Assembly: GCA_037693485.1 (NCBI GenBank)
Contig: CM075346.1
Coordinates: forward strand, 107,738,501-107,802,500
Reading direction: 5' to 3'
Source of the DNA: Kitagawia praeruptora
Lineage: Eukaryota; Streptophyta; Magnoliopsida; Apiales; Apiaceae
Length of the DNA: 64,000 bases
Part shown: positions 30,231-41,890 of the stretch, piece after piece
Numbering within the stretch: position 1 is the first letter of the stretch
Layout: each line of letters begins with the position of its first letter
The notes under the pieces: generated by a model
The model's database searches: none
Seen by the model: the letters and a program-made list of their open reading frames with translations, nothing else
Told to the model about the DNA's origin: nothing
Position numbers and translations under genes: made by a program

Positions 30231-32019
30231 TACGTGTATAAGGGACTGATTTGGTTACGTGTTTACTGTATTCGATGCATGTATGCATGTTATATAAATC
30301 TGCCATGATACAGTAATGAGATATGTCGATTATAATATGTTATGTCGTCCATATATGATTCTGTTACGTTGTATATTATGATATAATGATACAACATGTT
30401 TATAATATGCCATGACTGATTAGTATGCGATTTTGTATGTTATGCATGTTGTATGTTTTTTATAGTGATATAAACTGTTAGACAGATTGTGTATATATGG
30501 ATACGATCTGTAAACTGGGATACGACTTGAATGTATATGATACATGCTTCCAGAACTGTATTTGATGCAGTGGCGGCAGAGGCTAAAAGATATGATCTTT
30601 TGTTAAGAAATTGATGTTTTTTAAGAGGGCGAGCCTTCTGGAATTAAAAAAAAATCCCGAATTCGAGCTGACCGGTCAGGGGCTGCCACCCCCGGACCCC
30701 CGCGATGTTTGTTTATTTATTCTTAATTGTTTATTTGAGCATGGTGCTGGTTATGGCCTTAAGACCTTTAGTTTATGGTTTTATAAATACGACTTGCATG
30801 TCGTTTTCTTCATTCTTGTAATTGTTTAACCTCGAGTTTTATTATGTAAGTACATTAGTATAGGTTGTATTCAATTATTCAATGTAATGTACTTCAAGAT
30901 TGAAGGACGATCCATGAGGAGAAGCAACCAAGGAGAAAAGAGAAGAATGAAGACTTGTAAATTGTATTTATATTTATCCACCATAGATTGACCTTGATCT
31001 TTTCATTAGCTTGAAAAGATCACATAGGATTGGGCCATAACCATTGCACGTTTACTTTATGCACTTTACATATGATGTATGGAATGTATGTGTAGAGTAG
31101 AAGATGCATGCATTAATTAGATTAATGTTGTATGCATGTATTAGATACGTCACCCATGCCATGCTAAACAAGATAAAATCTGTAACGATTCAAGATTTTA
31201 AAATGAGCAAACGATCATGAGATTTCTGTGTTTATGAAACACGGAATTAAATAGGAATTTTCAATTATTTCGATATGGGGAGATTTTGTCAAAAAGGGTT
31301 TTACCTGTAAGGAAGTTGGGTATTAAGTGAGGCCACTTGTGACTCCTCCAACAACCTGGAAATCAAACTATTGATGAATATTGATTTGAAGTTTTTAATT
31401 CAAGGAAAAATTGGGAATCTCTTTATGATGGGATCATGGTCGTTTTAATTTTGAAACCCCTTAACAAAAATATTAAGTTTTAATCGGATGCTTTCCAATG
31501 AATGAACACTCATTGAATCCTAGATCGATAAGGGGAATGACTGCCAGTGGCAGGGGACTCCTGTCTATCGTGGTGAGATGTGATGAATATAAGCGGTTAT
31601 ATTCGACCATTGAATCATTGGGTCTAACTTAACTGAGTCGTCATAATAAGGTGAAAATAAACGGTTATATTCAAATATTATGAACTTAGAAGCATAGAGT
31701 TTGGTTCAAAATCTATTAGATAGACAAGAACAATTGTTGTTCACCAAACTATCCAAGAATTATATATGATATAATTGACAACTGTTGTCTACCTAAATAA
31801 TCATGTTTTAAGGACTACCAGTGGTTGACTTAGGATATGACGAAATATGGATCTTGGCTCACTAGAAAGATTTATGGGATATTCTTTCCGATTAAATAGT
31901 AAGGGCTATTAATTTGATAAAAATAGTGGGAGATATATTATGAATATGTCATAATCACTTGAACATAATTAATGTAACAATCTAACTTATCTTATGCATT
32001 TTATCATTGTAGAAAACAA
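30231..32019 (+). other. Long 5' untranslated region of copia B
   Basis: About 1.8 kb without a coding frame between primer site and gag. It contains a locally GC-rich patch (30570-30710, with GGCTGCCACCCCCGGACCCC) unlike its surroundings. No promoter or RNA gene recognised. Confidence 0.5.
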
Positions 32020-32875
32020 ATGGCACAAAACACAAACAACACTTTCTCTGTGCGATCAGTCCTTGAGAAGGACAAGCTGACAGGATCGAACTTCCTTGAC
32101 TGGTCTAGAAATTTGAGAATTGTTCTCGTGCAGGAAAAGAAATCTTATGTGATTGATATTCCTCCACCGGCAGCCCCTGCTACCAATGCCACTCTTGCTC
32201 AACAAAATGCTTATTAGAAGCATATTGATGATGCGACTGATGTGGCTTGTCTTATGCTTGCCACTATGGATGCTGAGCTTCAGAAGCAGCATTTTGATAT
32301 GAATTCTTATACTATGTTTGAACATCTTTCAACGATGTTTCAATCACAGGCTCGTGTGGAAAAGTTCAACACAAGCAAAGCACTCTTCTCGTGCAAGCAG
32401 GGCAATGGACCAGTCGGACCACATGTCCTAAAGATGATTGGGTATTGTGATTACCTTGCTCGTTTGGGTTTCCCGCTTCAGCGAGAGGCTCAAGTCGATA
32501 TAATCTTGCAATCTTTGAACAGCGACTATGCTCAGTTCATAATGACTTTTAATATGACTGAGCAAGATAAAACTCCTATGGAATTGTTGGCCATGCTGAG
32601 GACCACTGAAGCAAATATGGTTAAGGCACCTGAGAAAGCTCCCATAATAATGGTGGGCAAGAAAGGTGCTAAGGGAAAGGGGAAATGAAAGGGCAAGAAA
32701 AAGGTTGCTTCAAAAGATCTTGGTCCTTCTAAGCCCTCTTTCAAAAAGGCTAAAAAGCCGAAGGGAGATGTCGCAAAGGCTGATAAAGGTGATTGTCACT
32801 ATTGCCACAAGCCTGGTCACTGGAAGAGAAACTGTCCAGCTTATTTGGAGGATCTGAAGAAAATGAAGGGTGTTC
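32020..32875 (+). pseudogene. Copia B gag with CCHC zinc knuckle
   Basis: The frame begins MAQNTNNTFSVRSVLEKDKL at 32020 and has the copia gag pattern (LTGSNFLDWSRNLRIVL; ACLMLATMDAELQKQH). In-frame TAG at about 32215 and TGA at 32686 interrupt it. The CCHC knuckle CHYCHKPGHWKRNC lies at about 32797-32838. The nucleocapsid would package element RNA. Stops make this copy non-coding as it stands. Confidence 0.9.
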
Positions 32876-33315
32876 AGATTTCTGGATCAGGTATTTATGT
32901 TATAGAAGTCAATCTGTCTATTTATACATCTTGGGTATTGGATACTGGATGTGCTTCTCACATTTGTATAAATGTACAGGAACTGCAGAGAAGTAGGACT
33001 TTGGCTAAGGGAGAAGTGGACATACGAGTAGGCAATGGAGCAAGAGTTGTTGCTTTAGCTGTAGGGACTTATTATTTATCTTTGCCCTCTGGGCTTGTTT
33101 TAGAACTTGAAGACTGTTTTTACGTGCCTGCGATTCGCAAAAACATTATTTCTGTTTCTTGTTTGGACAAGAAAGGTTTTTCGTTTACAATAAAGAACAA
33201 CAGCTGCTCTTTTGTTTTGAATGATTTAACCAATGGTGTTGCGCGTTTATTTAATGGTTTATATGTTCTTGATTTAGATAATCCTGTCTGTAACATAGAA
33301 AACAAACAACTTTAA
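32876..33315 (+). pseudogene. Copia B aspartic protease
   Basis: Continues the gag frame: the active-site motif reads LDTGCASHIC (normally LDSGAxxHI), followed by KNIISVSCLDKKGF and the C-terminal LYVLDL. It ends at a TAA (about 33315) before the integrase N-terminal domain. The Gly-Cys replacement is a mild deviation. Confidence 0.85.
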
Positions 33316-33981
33316 GTTAATGACTCAAATCAAACATACCTCTGGCATTGTCGTCTAGGCCATATAAATGAGAAACGCATATCCAAATTACATAAGGATG
33401 GATACTTGGATAAGTTTGATTTTGAATCATACGATGAATGCGAATCTTGTTTGCTTGGTAAGATGACTAAAGCCCCTTTCACTGGTAAGGGTCAAAGGGC
33501 CACTGAACGTCTGGAGCTAATACATAGTGATGTATGTGGCCCAATGCGTGTGATGGCTAGAGGAGGCTACTACTACTTCATAACATTTACTGATGATTTC
33601 AGTAGATATGGATATGTATATCTTCTGAAGAATAAATCCGATTCTTTTGAAAAGTTCAAAGAATACAAGGCTGAAGTAGAGAAGCAAATTGGTGGAGGTG
33701 TAAGTATTAAGATCTTACGATCTGATCGTGGGGGTGAATACTTAAGCACCGAATTTAAAGAGTATTTAAAAGAGTGTGGTATTGTATCACAACTCACTCC
33801 GCCAGGTACACCTCAATGGAATGGAGTTTCAGAGAGGAGAAATTGTACCCTGTTAGACATGGTACGATCGATGATGAGTCATGCAGATCTTCCAATAAGT
33901 TTCTGGGGTTACGCTCTAGAAACAGTGGCTTTCACACTTAACCGTGTTCCAACTAAAAAAGGTTCAAAAGACTCCATATGA
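33316..33981 (+). pseudogene. Copia B integrase
   Basis: GAG-pre-integrase HHCC zinc region (WHCRLGHINEKRISKLH ... CESC), then the catalytic core with D (HSDVCGPM), D (RSDRGGEY) and E (NGVSERRN). It would insert the cDNA into host DNA. The frame shifts near 33960, where the integrase C-terminus continues in another frame. Confidence 0.9.
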
Positions 33982-34691
33982 GATATGGGAGGAGAAACGG
34001 TCAAGCATGAACTTTATGAAAGTTTGGGGATGCAAGGCGTTTGTAAAACGTCAAGTATCTGACAAGCTTGGACCTAAATCCGAAGAGTGCAATTTTGTGG
34101 GATACCCTAAAGAAACAAAGGCGTATTATTTTTATAGTCCTTCTGAGCAGAAAGTGTTCATTGCTCGAGATGCTGTCTTCATGGAAAAGGATTTTGTTTC
34201 CAAAAGAAACAGTGGGAGAACTATAGATCTCGATGAAGATCGAGAACCACAAAATAACATTGAACCTGAGATGGAACAAGAGCAGAATAACAATAATGCT
34301 CAAGAAACACAGGTTGTTCGTAGATCTGGTAGAATTCGCCATGAGCCAGAGAGATATGGATTTCTTTTGACTCAATGTGGGGATTTGATGCTCATAGATG
34401 AAGATGAGCCTCTCACATATCAAGATGCTATGAACAGTCCGGACTCTAAGAGATGGCTTGAAGCCATGAAATCCGAGATGGATTCCATGTACGAAAACCA
34501 AATTTGGAATTTGGTTGATCCACCTGAAGGGGTAAAACCTATAGGGTGCAAGTGGGTTTTCAAGAAGAAAACTGACATGGAAGGAAATGTTCAGACCTAT
34601 AAAGCAAGACTGGTTGCGAAAAGGTTCAAACAAATTCATGGTATTGACTATGATGAAACTTTCTCACCTGTTGCCATGGTCAAGTCCATAC
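33944..34691 (+). pseudogene. Copia B integrase C-terminus and first part of RT
   Basis: Residues TPYEIWEEKR, VWGCKAFVK, GPKSEECNFVGYP and the RRSGRIRHEPERYG linker lead to the RT start: RWLEAMKSEMDSMYENQIW, GCKWVFKKK, YKARLVAKRFKQ and FSPVAMVKSI, where hAT-2 interrupts. The KRFKQ block reads Arg for the usual Gly. Confidence 0.9.
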
Positions 34692-35019
34692 TAGGGGTGT
34701 CAATCGGATAAAACGGATTCGGATATAGCTATATCCGAATCCGAATCCGGAAGTTCGAAACCGTATCCGAATCCGAATCCGAATCCGAAATATCCGAAAA
34801 TAGCATATCCGTATTCGAATCCGGCGGATATTATCCGGATACGGATAATATCCGAATCCGAATCCGTTTTTCATAACAAACAAACAAATTCTTCTCAAAA
34901 ACCAATTTCCATAACAACCCATAAATCTGTCTCTCCAATTCGAAATCCTCAGTCTCCACACGCATGAATCTATTTGATTGGCTAGTGGTAACTAGCCTAT
35001 ACGACATGGATTATAAATA

Positions 35020-35388
35020 ATTTCTTGGAAAGAAGAAAGCTTAATAAAGAATGTAAATTTGATACCCACCCAATATGTAACTGTGAAACCAGCAATTCCA
35101 GAAGACAAATGAATGACATAACCACCTAAATAGTCAATAATGCCTTTAACTGCTAACCAATCTTTAAGTGACCAAATAGAAAATGCTACAAATGTATACG
35201 AAAACGTTAGCCATAATTATTTCTATGCGGCCCAACAAAGCCCCAATTATCATAATCAACGTAATTGCAACAAAAACAAACTGGAAAAACACCATTGTCG
35301 AAAGAGGAAAGACCCCCGAAAAGCTTGTTTCACTGGTAGTGATGGTTGGTGATATGTAACCCCAAAAACCGATGGGTCTCGCAGGCAA
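35020..35388 (-). pseudogene. Captured ammonium-transporter (AMT) fragment in hAT-2
   Basis: On the minus strand two adjacent frames encode FPLSTMVFFQFVFVAITLIM, IGALLGR, then WLTFSYTFVAFSIWSLKDWL, KGIIDYLGGYVIHLSSGIAG and TYWVG. These match consecutive transmembrane segments of plant AMT/Mep/Rh ammonium transporters, which are plasma-membrane channels. The family order is kept, but a short segment between GR and WLTFSY is missing and the frame changes there. It is a partial, inactive gene piece. The AMT2/AMT3 subgroup is likely but not certain. Confidence 0.82.
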
Positions 35389-35878
35389 CCACCCCCAAAC
35401 TTCGTAAAATCCACGAACTCAAAAGAAAGTCCAACTCCTTTGCCGTTCTTTTCATGGCCCTGCAATTTCCTTACAGATCCGTGCCTCCGGTTACAGATCC
35501 GTTTTCTTATTACTTCCAAGAGAATAAACCATCCACATATAATATAAATCAGATATAATAATTAAGTATAATTGATGTAGAGGGCTTAATTTTGGTGTTT
35601 TGGAAGAACAAGAGACTAACAGAGACAAAGTTGAGAGAGAAAAGAGGGAGAAGAGGGGGAGGTCGGCTAATGGATATGGAAATGAAATGGGTAGGGTTAG
35701 AATTTTGGCTTCTATATTATTCAAAAATAGGACCCAAAAATACTAGTTTTTATATAATTAATCCTCAATTATATCAAATTAGTCCCCTCTTAAATATTTA
35801 ATGGGTTTAATTATGAATTGAAAAAATTTAATTATGAAATATATATTTATATATTATATATTATATATTATTATGAAG
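35389..35878. other. Non-coding interior of hAT-2
   Basis: May include the 5' exon or UTR and promoter of the captured AMT gene (minus). A purine-rich patch occurs at 35610-35690. No confident exon. Confidence 0.35.
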
Positions 35879-36605
35879 CATCTAATTAATTTGGTTGGAG
35901 ATCTTAGTAGATCACTTCTATTCTAACTAGTACTAGTGACTAATGCTTTATCAAGAATTGTTGTTTCTATTTTTTAAAAAATATTTCTCGACGATCCAAC
36001 CGTACGGATGTCAAGATATATCTAATTTAGTGATATTCCCAAATTTTCAAAAAATAAAAAATTAATTTGGTTGGAGATCTTAGTAGATCACTTCTATTCT
36101 AACTAGTACTAGTAACTAATGCTTTGTCACGAATTGTTGTTTCTATTTTTTGAAAAGTATTTCTGGACGATCCAACCGTACGGATGTCAAGATATATCTA
36201 ATTTAGTGATATTCCCAAATTTTCAAAAAATAAAAAATTAATTTGGTTGGAGATCTTAGTAGATCACTTCTATTCTAACTAGTACTAGTAACTAATGCTT
36301 TGTCACGAATTGTTGTTTCTATTTTTTGAAAAGTATTTCTGGATGATCCAACCGTACGGATGTCAAGATATATCTAATTTAGTTATATTCCCAAATTTTC
36401 AAAAAATAAAAAATTAATTTGGTTGGAGATCTTAGTAGATCACTTCTATTCTAACTAGTACTAGTAACTAATGCTTTGTCACGAATTGTTGTTTCTATTT
36501 TTTGAAAAGTATTTCTGGACGATCCAACCGTACAGATGTCAAGATATATCTAATTTAGTGATATTCCCAAATTTTCAAAAAATAAAAAATTAATTTGGTT
36601 GAAGT
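35879..36605 (+). repeat. ~176-bp tandem array in hAT-2
   Basis: Four units, each with GACGATCCAACCGTACGGAT (or a variant), CAAGATATATCTAATTTAGT, TTAATTTGGTTGGAGATC and TAGTACTAGTAACTAATGC, at a spacing of about 177 bp. Same monomer as in hAT-1 (24.8-27.1 kb) and, inverted, in the CACTA at 775-1110. Confidence 0.92.
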
Positions 36606-37155
36606 AAATTCACCAAAATAGTTTAAATCTGATTTATTGAACTCAAAATAGAGCAAAAATAGTAAATTGATCGTTTGAATTATAATAAATATGTATTTAT
36701 GTTCAAATTTGGTTATTGTGTCTCTAAATCTTTCAAATTAAAGAGTTTTTTCTATTCTTCAATAAAAGATTAAAATTTATCTGATAAAAATCAAAATGTC
36801 AATCAATAAATCTTAATAAATATAAATTAAAAATTTGTTTGATAATATAACTTATGTAATTGTAAATATTAAAAAAAAATCGTGTATTGCATGGGATTAT
36901 ATGATAGTCTATTTGAAACTGGATAAAATGTATCAGGGTATATTTAAATACCATATATACTTAATTTCGGATTCGGATATTTTCGGATACGAATACGGAT
37001 AATATCCGTCGGATATTGAAAGTTTCGGATTCGGATACGGATAATATCCGCTTTATTTCGGATACGGATAATATCCGTTTTTTCTCGGATACGAATGCAG
37101 ATATTTCGGACGGATATCGGATTTGTCGGATTTTTTTGACAGCCCTAGTCCATAC

Positions 37156-38450
37156 AGATTTTGCTTGCAATTGCAGCATTCCATGATTACGAAATCTGGC
37201 AAATGGATGTCAAAATAGCTTTCCTTAATGGGAGCCTTGAAGAGGATGTGTACATGACACAACCTGAAGGTTTTGTCGATCCAAGGAATGTTGGCAAGGT
37301 ATGTAAATTACGTCGATCCATTTATGGATTGAAGCAAGCTTCTAGGAGATGGAATATTCGTTTTGATGAAACAGTCAAGGAGTATGGCTTTATTCAAAAC
37401 GAGGATGAACCTTGTGTTTACAAGAAGGTTAGTGGGAGCCATGTGGCATTCATAGTACTGTATGTTGATGACATACTACTAATGGGGAATGACATACCTT
37501 CTCTAAAGGCTGTTAAGACTTGGTTAGGGAGCAATTTCTCTATGAAAGACTTAGGAGAGGCAACCTACATTCTAGGAATGAGGATCTATAGAGATAGATC
37601 TAAAAGGATGATCGGTCTAAGTCAGAGTATATACATTGATAAGGTTTTGCATCGTTTTGGTATGCAAAATGCTAAAAGGGGATATGTCCCTGTGTCTCAA
37701 GGGATAACGATCTCTAAGGACCAGTGTCCGAAAACATTAGATGAGAAGGACCACATGAATAAAGTTCCATATGCATCAGCAATTGGATCTATCATGTATG
37801 CAATGGTATGTACTCGCCCAGATGTTTCGTATGCTTTGAGCATGACGAGCAGATACCAGTCTAATCCAGGTGAAGGTCACTGGACGGCAGTCAAGAATAT
37901 TCTAAAGTACCTGAAAAGGACTAAAGATTCATTCTTGGTGTATGGAGGAGAGGAGAAACTGGTTGTAAAGGGTTACACCGATGCAAGTTTCCAAACAGAC
38001 AGGGATGATACTGTATCACAGTCTGGTTTTGTGTTTTGTCTAAATGGAGGTGCTGTAAGCTGGAAGAGTTCAAAGCAAGAAACAGTAGCTGATTCTACAA
38101 TGGAGGCTGAGTACATTGCAGCTTTTGAAGCGGCTAAGGAGGCTGTTTGGATTCAAAAATTCATTTCTGATTTGGAAGTGGTTCCATCGATTGCAGATCC
38201 CATTGATCTATATTGCGATAATAATGGGGCCATTGCACAGGCTAAAGAGCCTAGATCACACTCCCGATCCAAACATATACTCAGGAGATATCACCTCATT
38301 CGAGAGATTAATGAAAGGGGTGACATACACATATGTAAGTGCACACAAATGATAACATTGCAGATCCACTGACCAAAGGCTTGTCGCAGCAAAAGCACGA
38401 TGGTCACACTAGTTCCATGGGTATTAGATACATGGGTGATTGGCTCTAGT
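37156..38450 (+). pseudogene. Copia B RT (second part) and RNase H
   Basis: Resumes after hAT-2 with WQMDVKIAFLNGSLEEDVYM, SIYGLKQASRRW and the catalytic LYVDDILLMGND, then RNase H with GYTDASFQTD, SWKSSKQETVADSTMEAEYI, LYCDNNGAIAQAKEP and RSKHILRRYHLIREI. The main frame ends at 38372 after a shift. The natural C-terminus (DPLTKGLSQQKHDG ... GDWL, stop about 38450) continues in the other frame. A polypurine tract and the 3' LTR follow. Confidence 0.93.
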
Positions 38451-38463
38451 GCAAGTGGGAGAT

Positions 38464-39967
38464 TGTTAGAGTAGGTGCCCTAGAGGCAATACATTATTTC
38501 TTGAATAAACCTTTATGTCATTTGATTATTAAATAAACGTATTTATTATGACTTTAATTACTGCGATATATTTGTTAGCATAATAAATGTCCTTAGAATC
38601 ATGATACACATTGTATAGTTTAAGTACATGACTTGAACTTGAGATTATATAATATATCATATTCTTAAAAGGTCCCTAGTCGGTTATTATTATATAGGAC
38701 AATAATAATACATAAATAGACTAGTATGTTATTGTTTGACAGATAACCATGTCTCATTGGTTATGAGTATGGAGATACTAAAGTCGATACATAGGTACAT
38801 GTAGGAGTACATGGTACTGGACAAACCCATGGTGAGATTCTACATGTTGATAATGTCATTAGAAAGACTCACAGTGATAATGGTGTAATGATCCTTAGAC
38901 TTGAGATCATTATATTTCTATACGAGGATTAATATACTTTGACTACATTAAAAGTTACCTTTGACCGGGTTATGATAAAAGTGTACATCGGGTATGTTAT
39001 GAGACGTATGAGAAATATGAATGATAGATAAAGGATTTAACCCTCCTATAATTAGGAGAGATATTATTGGCCTCTTGATTGAGTGAGACTATGAAAATGC
39101 ATGGCCATGCTCAAATATTGATTTGTTTTAATAGTCTACTCATGGATCAAGTAAACCTGGATTAAATGTTGAAGAGGATGACTAAATACATGCCTCAAGT
39201 TTAATCTATAATATTTGGTTAAAGGGATTATATTACACGGAAACATATATCACGAAAGGTTTAATTGGATCGCCAATTATTATTATTACTTGGGTAGCAA
39301 TGATGTATTACTAGATGCCGCTCATTGTTTATAATTTTATTATTAGATACTAAAATTATTGCTAACGTAATAATAACCTAAAAGGTTACACACTTAGAAC
39401 GTCTAAACGGAGTTTTAATTTAAATTCAGAATTTAAATTAAATAATATAAATTCCAAGTTGGTTATTTAATTATTTAAGTTGGACTTAATTAATTAGATC
39501 ATATTTCGAATTTTATAATAACCCAATCAGTTTTGGTTTTATGAGAAGCCCAAAACGAAATAGGGTTTTCAGCCCAATCTCTCCTCTATAAATACATAAG
39601 GATGTATTGTTTTAGGATTAGAATTTTGGAAAAATCGTTTTAGCAAAAACCCTAGTAGCTCTACATCAAGAGAGGCTAGAGAGAGAAAGAGATCAAGGGC
39701 AGTAATCGGCTAGTACCGACTCCGGTGATTGTAGAGACAATCGGGCGTTCGTGTGGACTAATTAGAGACGCGGATCTTGTATTAAGGGCTGCGTGGTGAT
39801 TGCAATTAGGACCTCCATCTCCGTTGAGTTCGTGAAACTACGTTTTAAAGGTATGATTCATATTCTCCATAATCTGTCTAGAATTATACATGGATCCTGG
39901 TTTGGGTTTCGAAATTTATTGTTTTATTTACGTTATTTCGCTGTGTTTTATGCCTCGGAACCCAACA
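38464..39967 (+). repeat. 3' LTR of copia B
   Basis: 1504 bp, TG...CA, preceded by AAGTGGGAGAT. Compared with the 5' LTR it has an extra 3 bp near 38730 and 12 bp near 39352 and about twenty substitutions. Followed by TAAGT. Confidence 0.93.
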
Positions 39968-39972
39968 TAAGT

Positions 39973-40660
39973 ATCAGTTGGCTTAGAGAGAAACTGACTG
40001 AGAATGTGTACAGGATAAGAGATGTCAGGTCTTGTGATGGCAAGATATATCAATTGCCCCACTAATCTTCGATAAGAGGAAGCCTCTGAAGATGACAACA
40101 GAGTTCCAGAACTGAGACTAAGATTGTGCTGAGCCTCCATAGTGATAGGACTTGGTTTAGAATGTTACAAATCAGTATGATCAAGAAGATTAAGAGCATA
40201 CTTGCGTTGATGAATGTAAATACCAGTAGATAACCTCTTAATTTCCAATCCCAGAAAATATTGTAAGGGACCAAGATCCTTCATTTTAAATTGACTACCA
40301 ATGAACTGCTTAACTTTAGTAATTTGAGAAGGACATGAGCCAGTCAGAATTATATCATCAACATACACTAAACACATAGTAAAAGAAACAGATGTATGAA
40401 GATAAAATAAGGAGTTATCTAACTTGGACTGAGTGAATCAAAAGTTAATAAAGCAGCTGCAAACTTGTCAAACCATTCCCTAGGAACCTGTCTCAATCCA
40501 TACAAAGATTTAATCAATTTGCTAACTGCATGGAGACCCTGAAAAGATGAAGGAATAGGAATGCCAGGAGGAATAGTCATATTGACTTCTTCATGAAGTT
40601 CACCATGTAGAAATGCATTTGTTATATCAAGCTGATGAAGATCCATTTTTGAACAGAAGC
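39973..40660 (-). pseudogene. Copia A reverse transcriptase (C-terminal part)
   Basis: Minus-strand fragments in three frames: LDITNAFLHGELHEEVNM, SLYGLRQVPREWFDKFA, LVYVDDIILTGS (catalytic YVDD), LGPLQYFLGLEIKR, SYRRLVGQLIYLAITRPDIS and HILSQFLSKPTDTY. At the last block copia B is inserted. Several frameshifts inactivate it. Confidence 0.9.
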
Positions 40661-41890
40661 AAGAGCTAGAATAAGTCTCACTGAAGTCATCTTAGCTACA
40701 GGTGCATAGGTCTGAAAGAAATCTAAGCCATGTGTTTGTGTAAATCCCTTTGCAACCAGTCTAGTGTTATATTTATCTAAAGATCCATAAGCTTTATATT
40801 TGAATTTATAAATCCATTTACATTCTACTGTCTTTTTACCAGGAGGTAAAGATGTGATGATCCAGGTGTTATTAGCTTCTAATGCATTTATCTCCCCATG
40901 CATAGCTTTACACCAGTTTGGATCTTGAAAAGCTTGGTGATAAAATTTGGGTTCAGAAATAACAGATGTGGTAGAATGAACTAAGTGTTTGGTAAAAGTT
41001 GAAGGTAGACCAGTATAATCTGAAAATTTTTGAGGAACTTGCCTAGTTCTAGATGGTCTAACCGATGGAATGATATCTGAATTAGGAATATTAGATTCAG
41101 AATGAGCAATAAAAAATAAAGAATCTGCAGAATTATGAGGAATAGTGTCTGCGGATTCATGATGAAGTTCAGGAATAGAACCAGATATTGGTGAATGATA
41201 ATTATGACTGACAGATGTAGGTTCAGAAATAGACTCAGAAATGGATTGATTATGATCATTTCTAGTTCTGAGTACAGGAGATAAACTATCAATAAATGAC
41301 ATTAGTTGAGGAAATAGTAAATGAGAACCAGAATGAGAATTTGAGACAAAAGGAAAAGTTGTCTCATAAAAATAAACATCTTTGGAAACCAAACATTGAC
41401 CAGTATGTAAATTCATGAGTTTATACCCTTTTTGATTAGAAGCATACCCCAAGAATACACACTTTTAAGTCCTAGTAGCAAATTTGTCTTTCCTCAAAGA
41501 TAAAGAAGAAGCAAAACATCAACAACCAAAGATTTTAAGATGATCATAAGATGGTGGTTTTTGAAACAAGGATTCATATGGAGACTTGTTGTCAAGAACA
41601 TATGTAGGAGTTCTATTTATGATATATGTAGCAGTGAGTAAGCAATCACCCCAGAGATGAATAGGAACATTGGACTGAAATCTCAAGGCTCTAGCTATAG
41701 ATAAAAGATGTTTGTGTTTTCTCTAAGCTCTACCATTCTGCTGAGGAGATTCAACACAGGAATGCTGATGAATTATTCTAAGAGAATCAAACAAAGAATT
41801 GATGTTCTTATTAAAGAACTCAGTACCATTATCAGACCTAATAGTTTTGACTTTAGTCTGAAAATAAGTGTCAACATATGCAAAGAACTT
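40622..41890 (-). pseudogene. Copia A integrase C-terminus, linker and start of RT
   Basis: Minus-strand frame 41452-40622 encodes GYASNQKGYKLMNLHTGQ, PSRTRQVPQKFSDY and the RT N-terminal ECKWIYKFKYKAYGSLDKYN, ARLVAKGFTQTHGLDF and YAPVAKMTSV. Upstream (41460-41890) the integrase core is degenerate and interrupted by stops. Confidence 0.85.

Larger units (their letters stand above)
34692..37147. mobile_element. Non-autonomous hAT-type element (hAT-2) with captured gene fragment
   Basis: Starts TAGGGGTGTCAATCGG and ends GACAGCCCTA, flanked by the perfect 8-bp duplication GTCCATAC (34684-34691, 37148-37155). It splits the RT of copia B. Subterminal blocks of ATCCGAATCCG / CGGATACGGATAATATCC repeats occupy both ends (34700-34870, 36965-37130). 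Between them lie an ammonium-transporter fragment and a ~176-bp tandem array. No transposase is visible. Confidence 0.92.
28729..39967 (+). mobile_element. Ty1/copia retrotransposon B (plus), inserted in copia A and itself split by hAT-2
   Basis: Long LTRs (28729-30217 and 38464-39967, both TG...CA) are flanked by TAAGT (28724-28728, 39968-39972). The primer site TGGTATCAGAGC follows the 5' LTR at 30219, and the purine run AAGTGGGAGA lies just before the 3' LTR. Gag, CCHC knuckle, protease, integrase, RT and RNase H follow in copia order, with stops in gag and before the integrase, frameshifts, and a 2456-bp hAT in RT. By eye the LTRs differ at about twenty positions plus two short indels, so the insertion is not very old. 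Confidence 0.95.

Noticed and set aside
34001..34639. Minus-strand 212-codon frame
   Set aside because: It is the antisense shadow of the copia B integrase/RT region, with no domain of its own.
34750..34880. ATCCGAATCCG repeats as a telomere-like or coding repeat
   Set aside because: Unit and position (both ends of hAT-2) fit subterminal transposase-binding repeats, and the unit is not the plant telomere motif.
36880..36925. CGTGTATTGCATGGG hairpin followed by ATTATATGATAGT inside hAT-2, like a decayed Helitron 3' end
   Set aside because: The hairpin is imperfect, the terminal CTAG reads ATAG and no 5' end was found; too weak to annotate.
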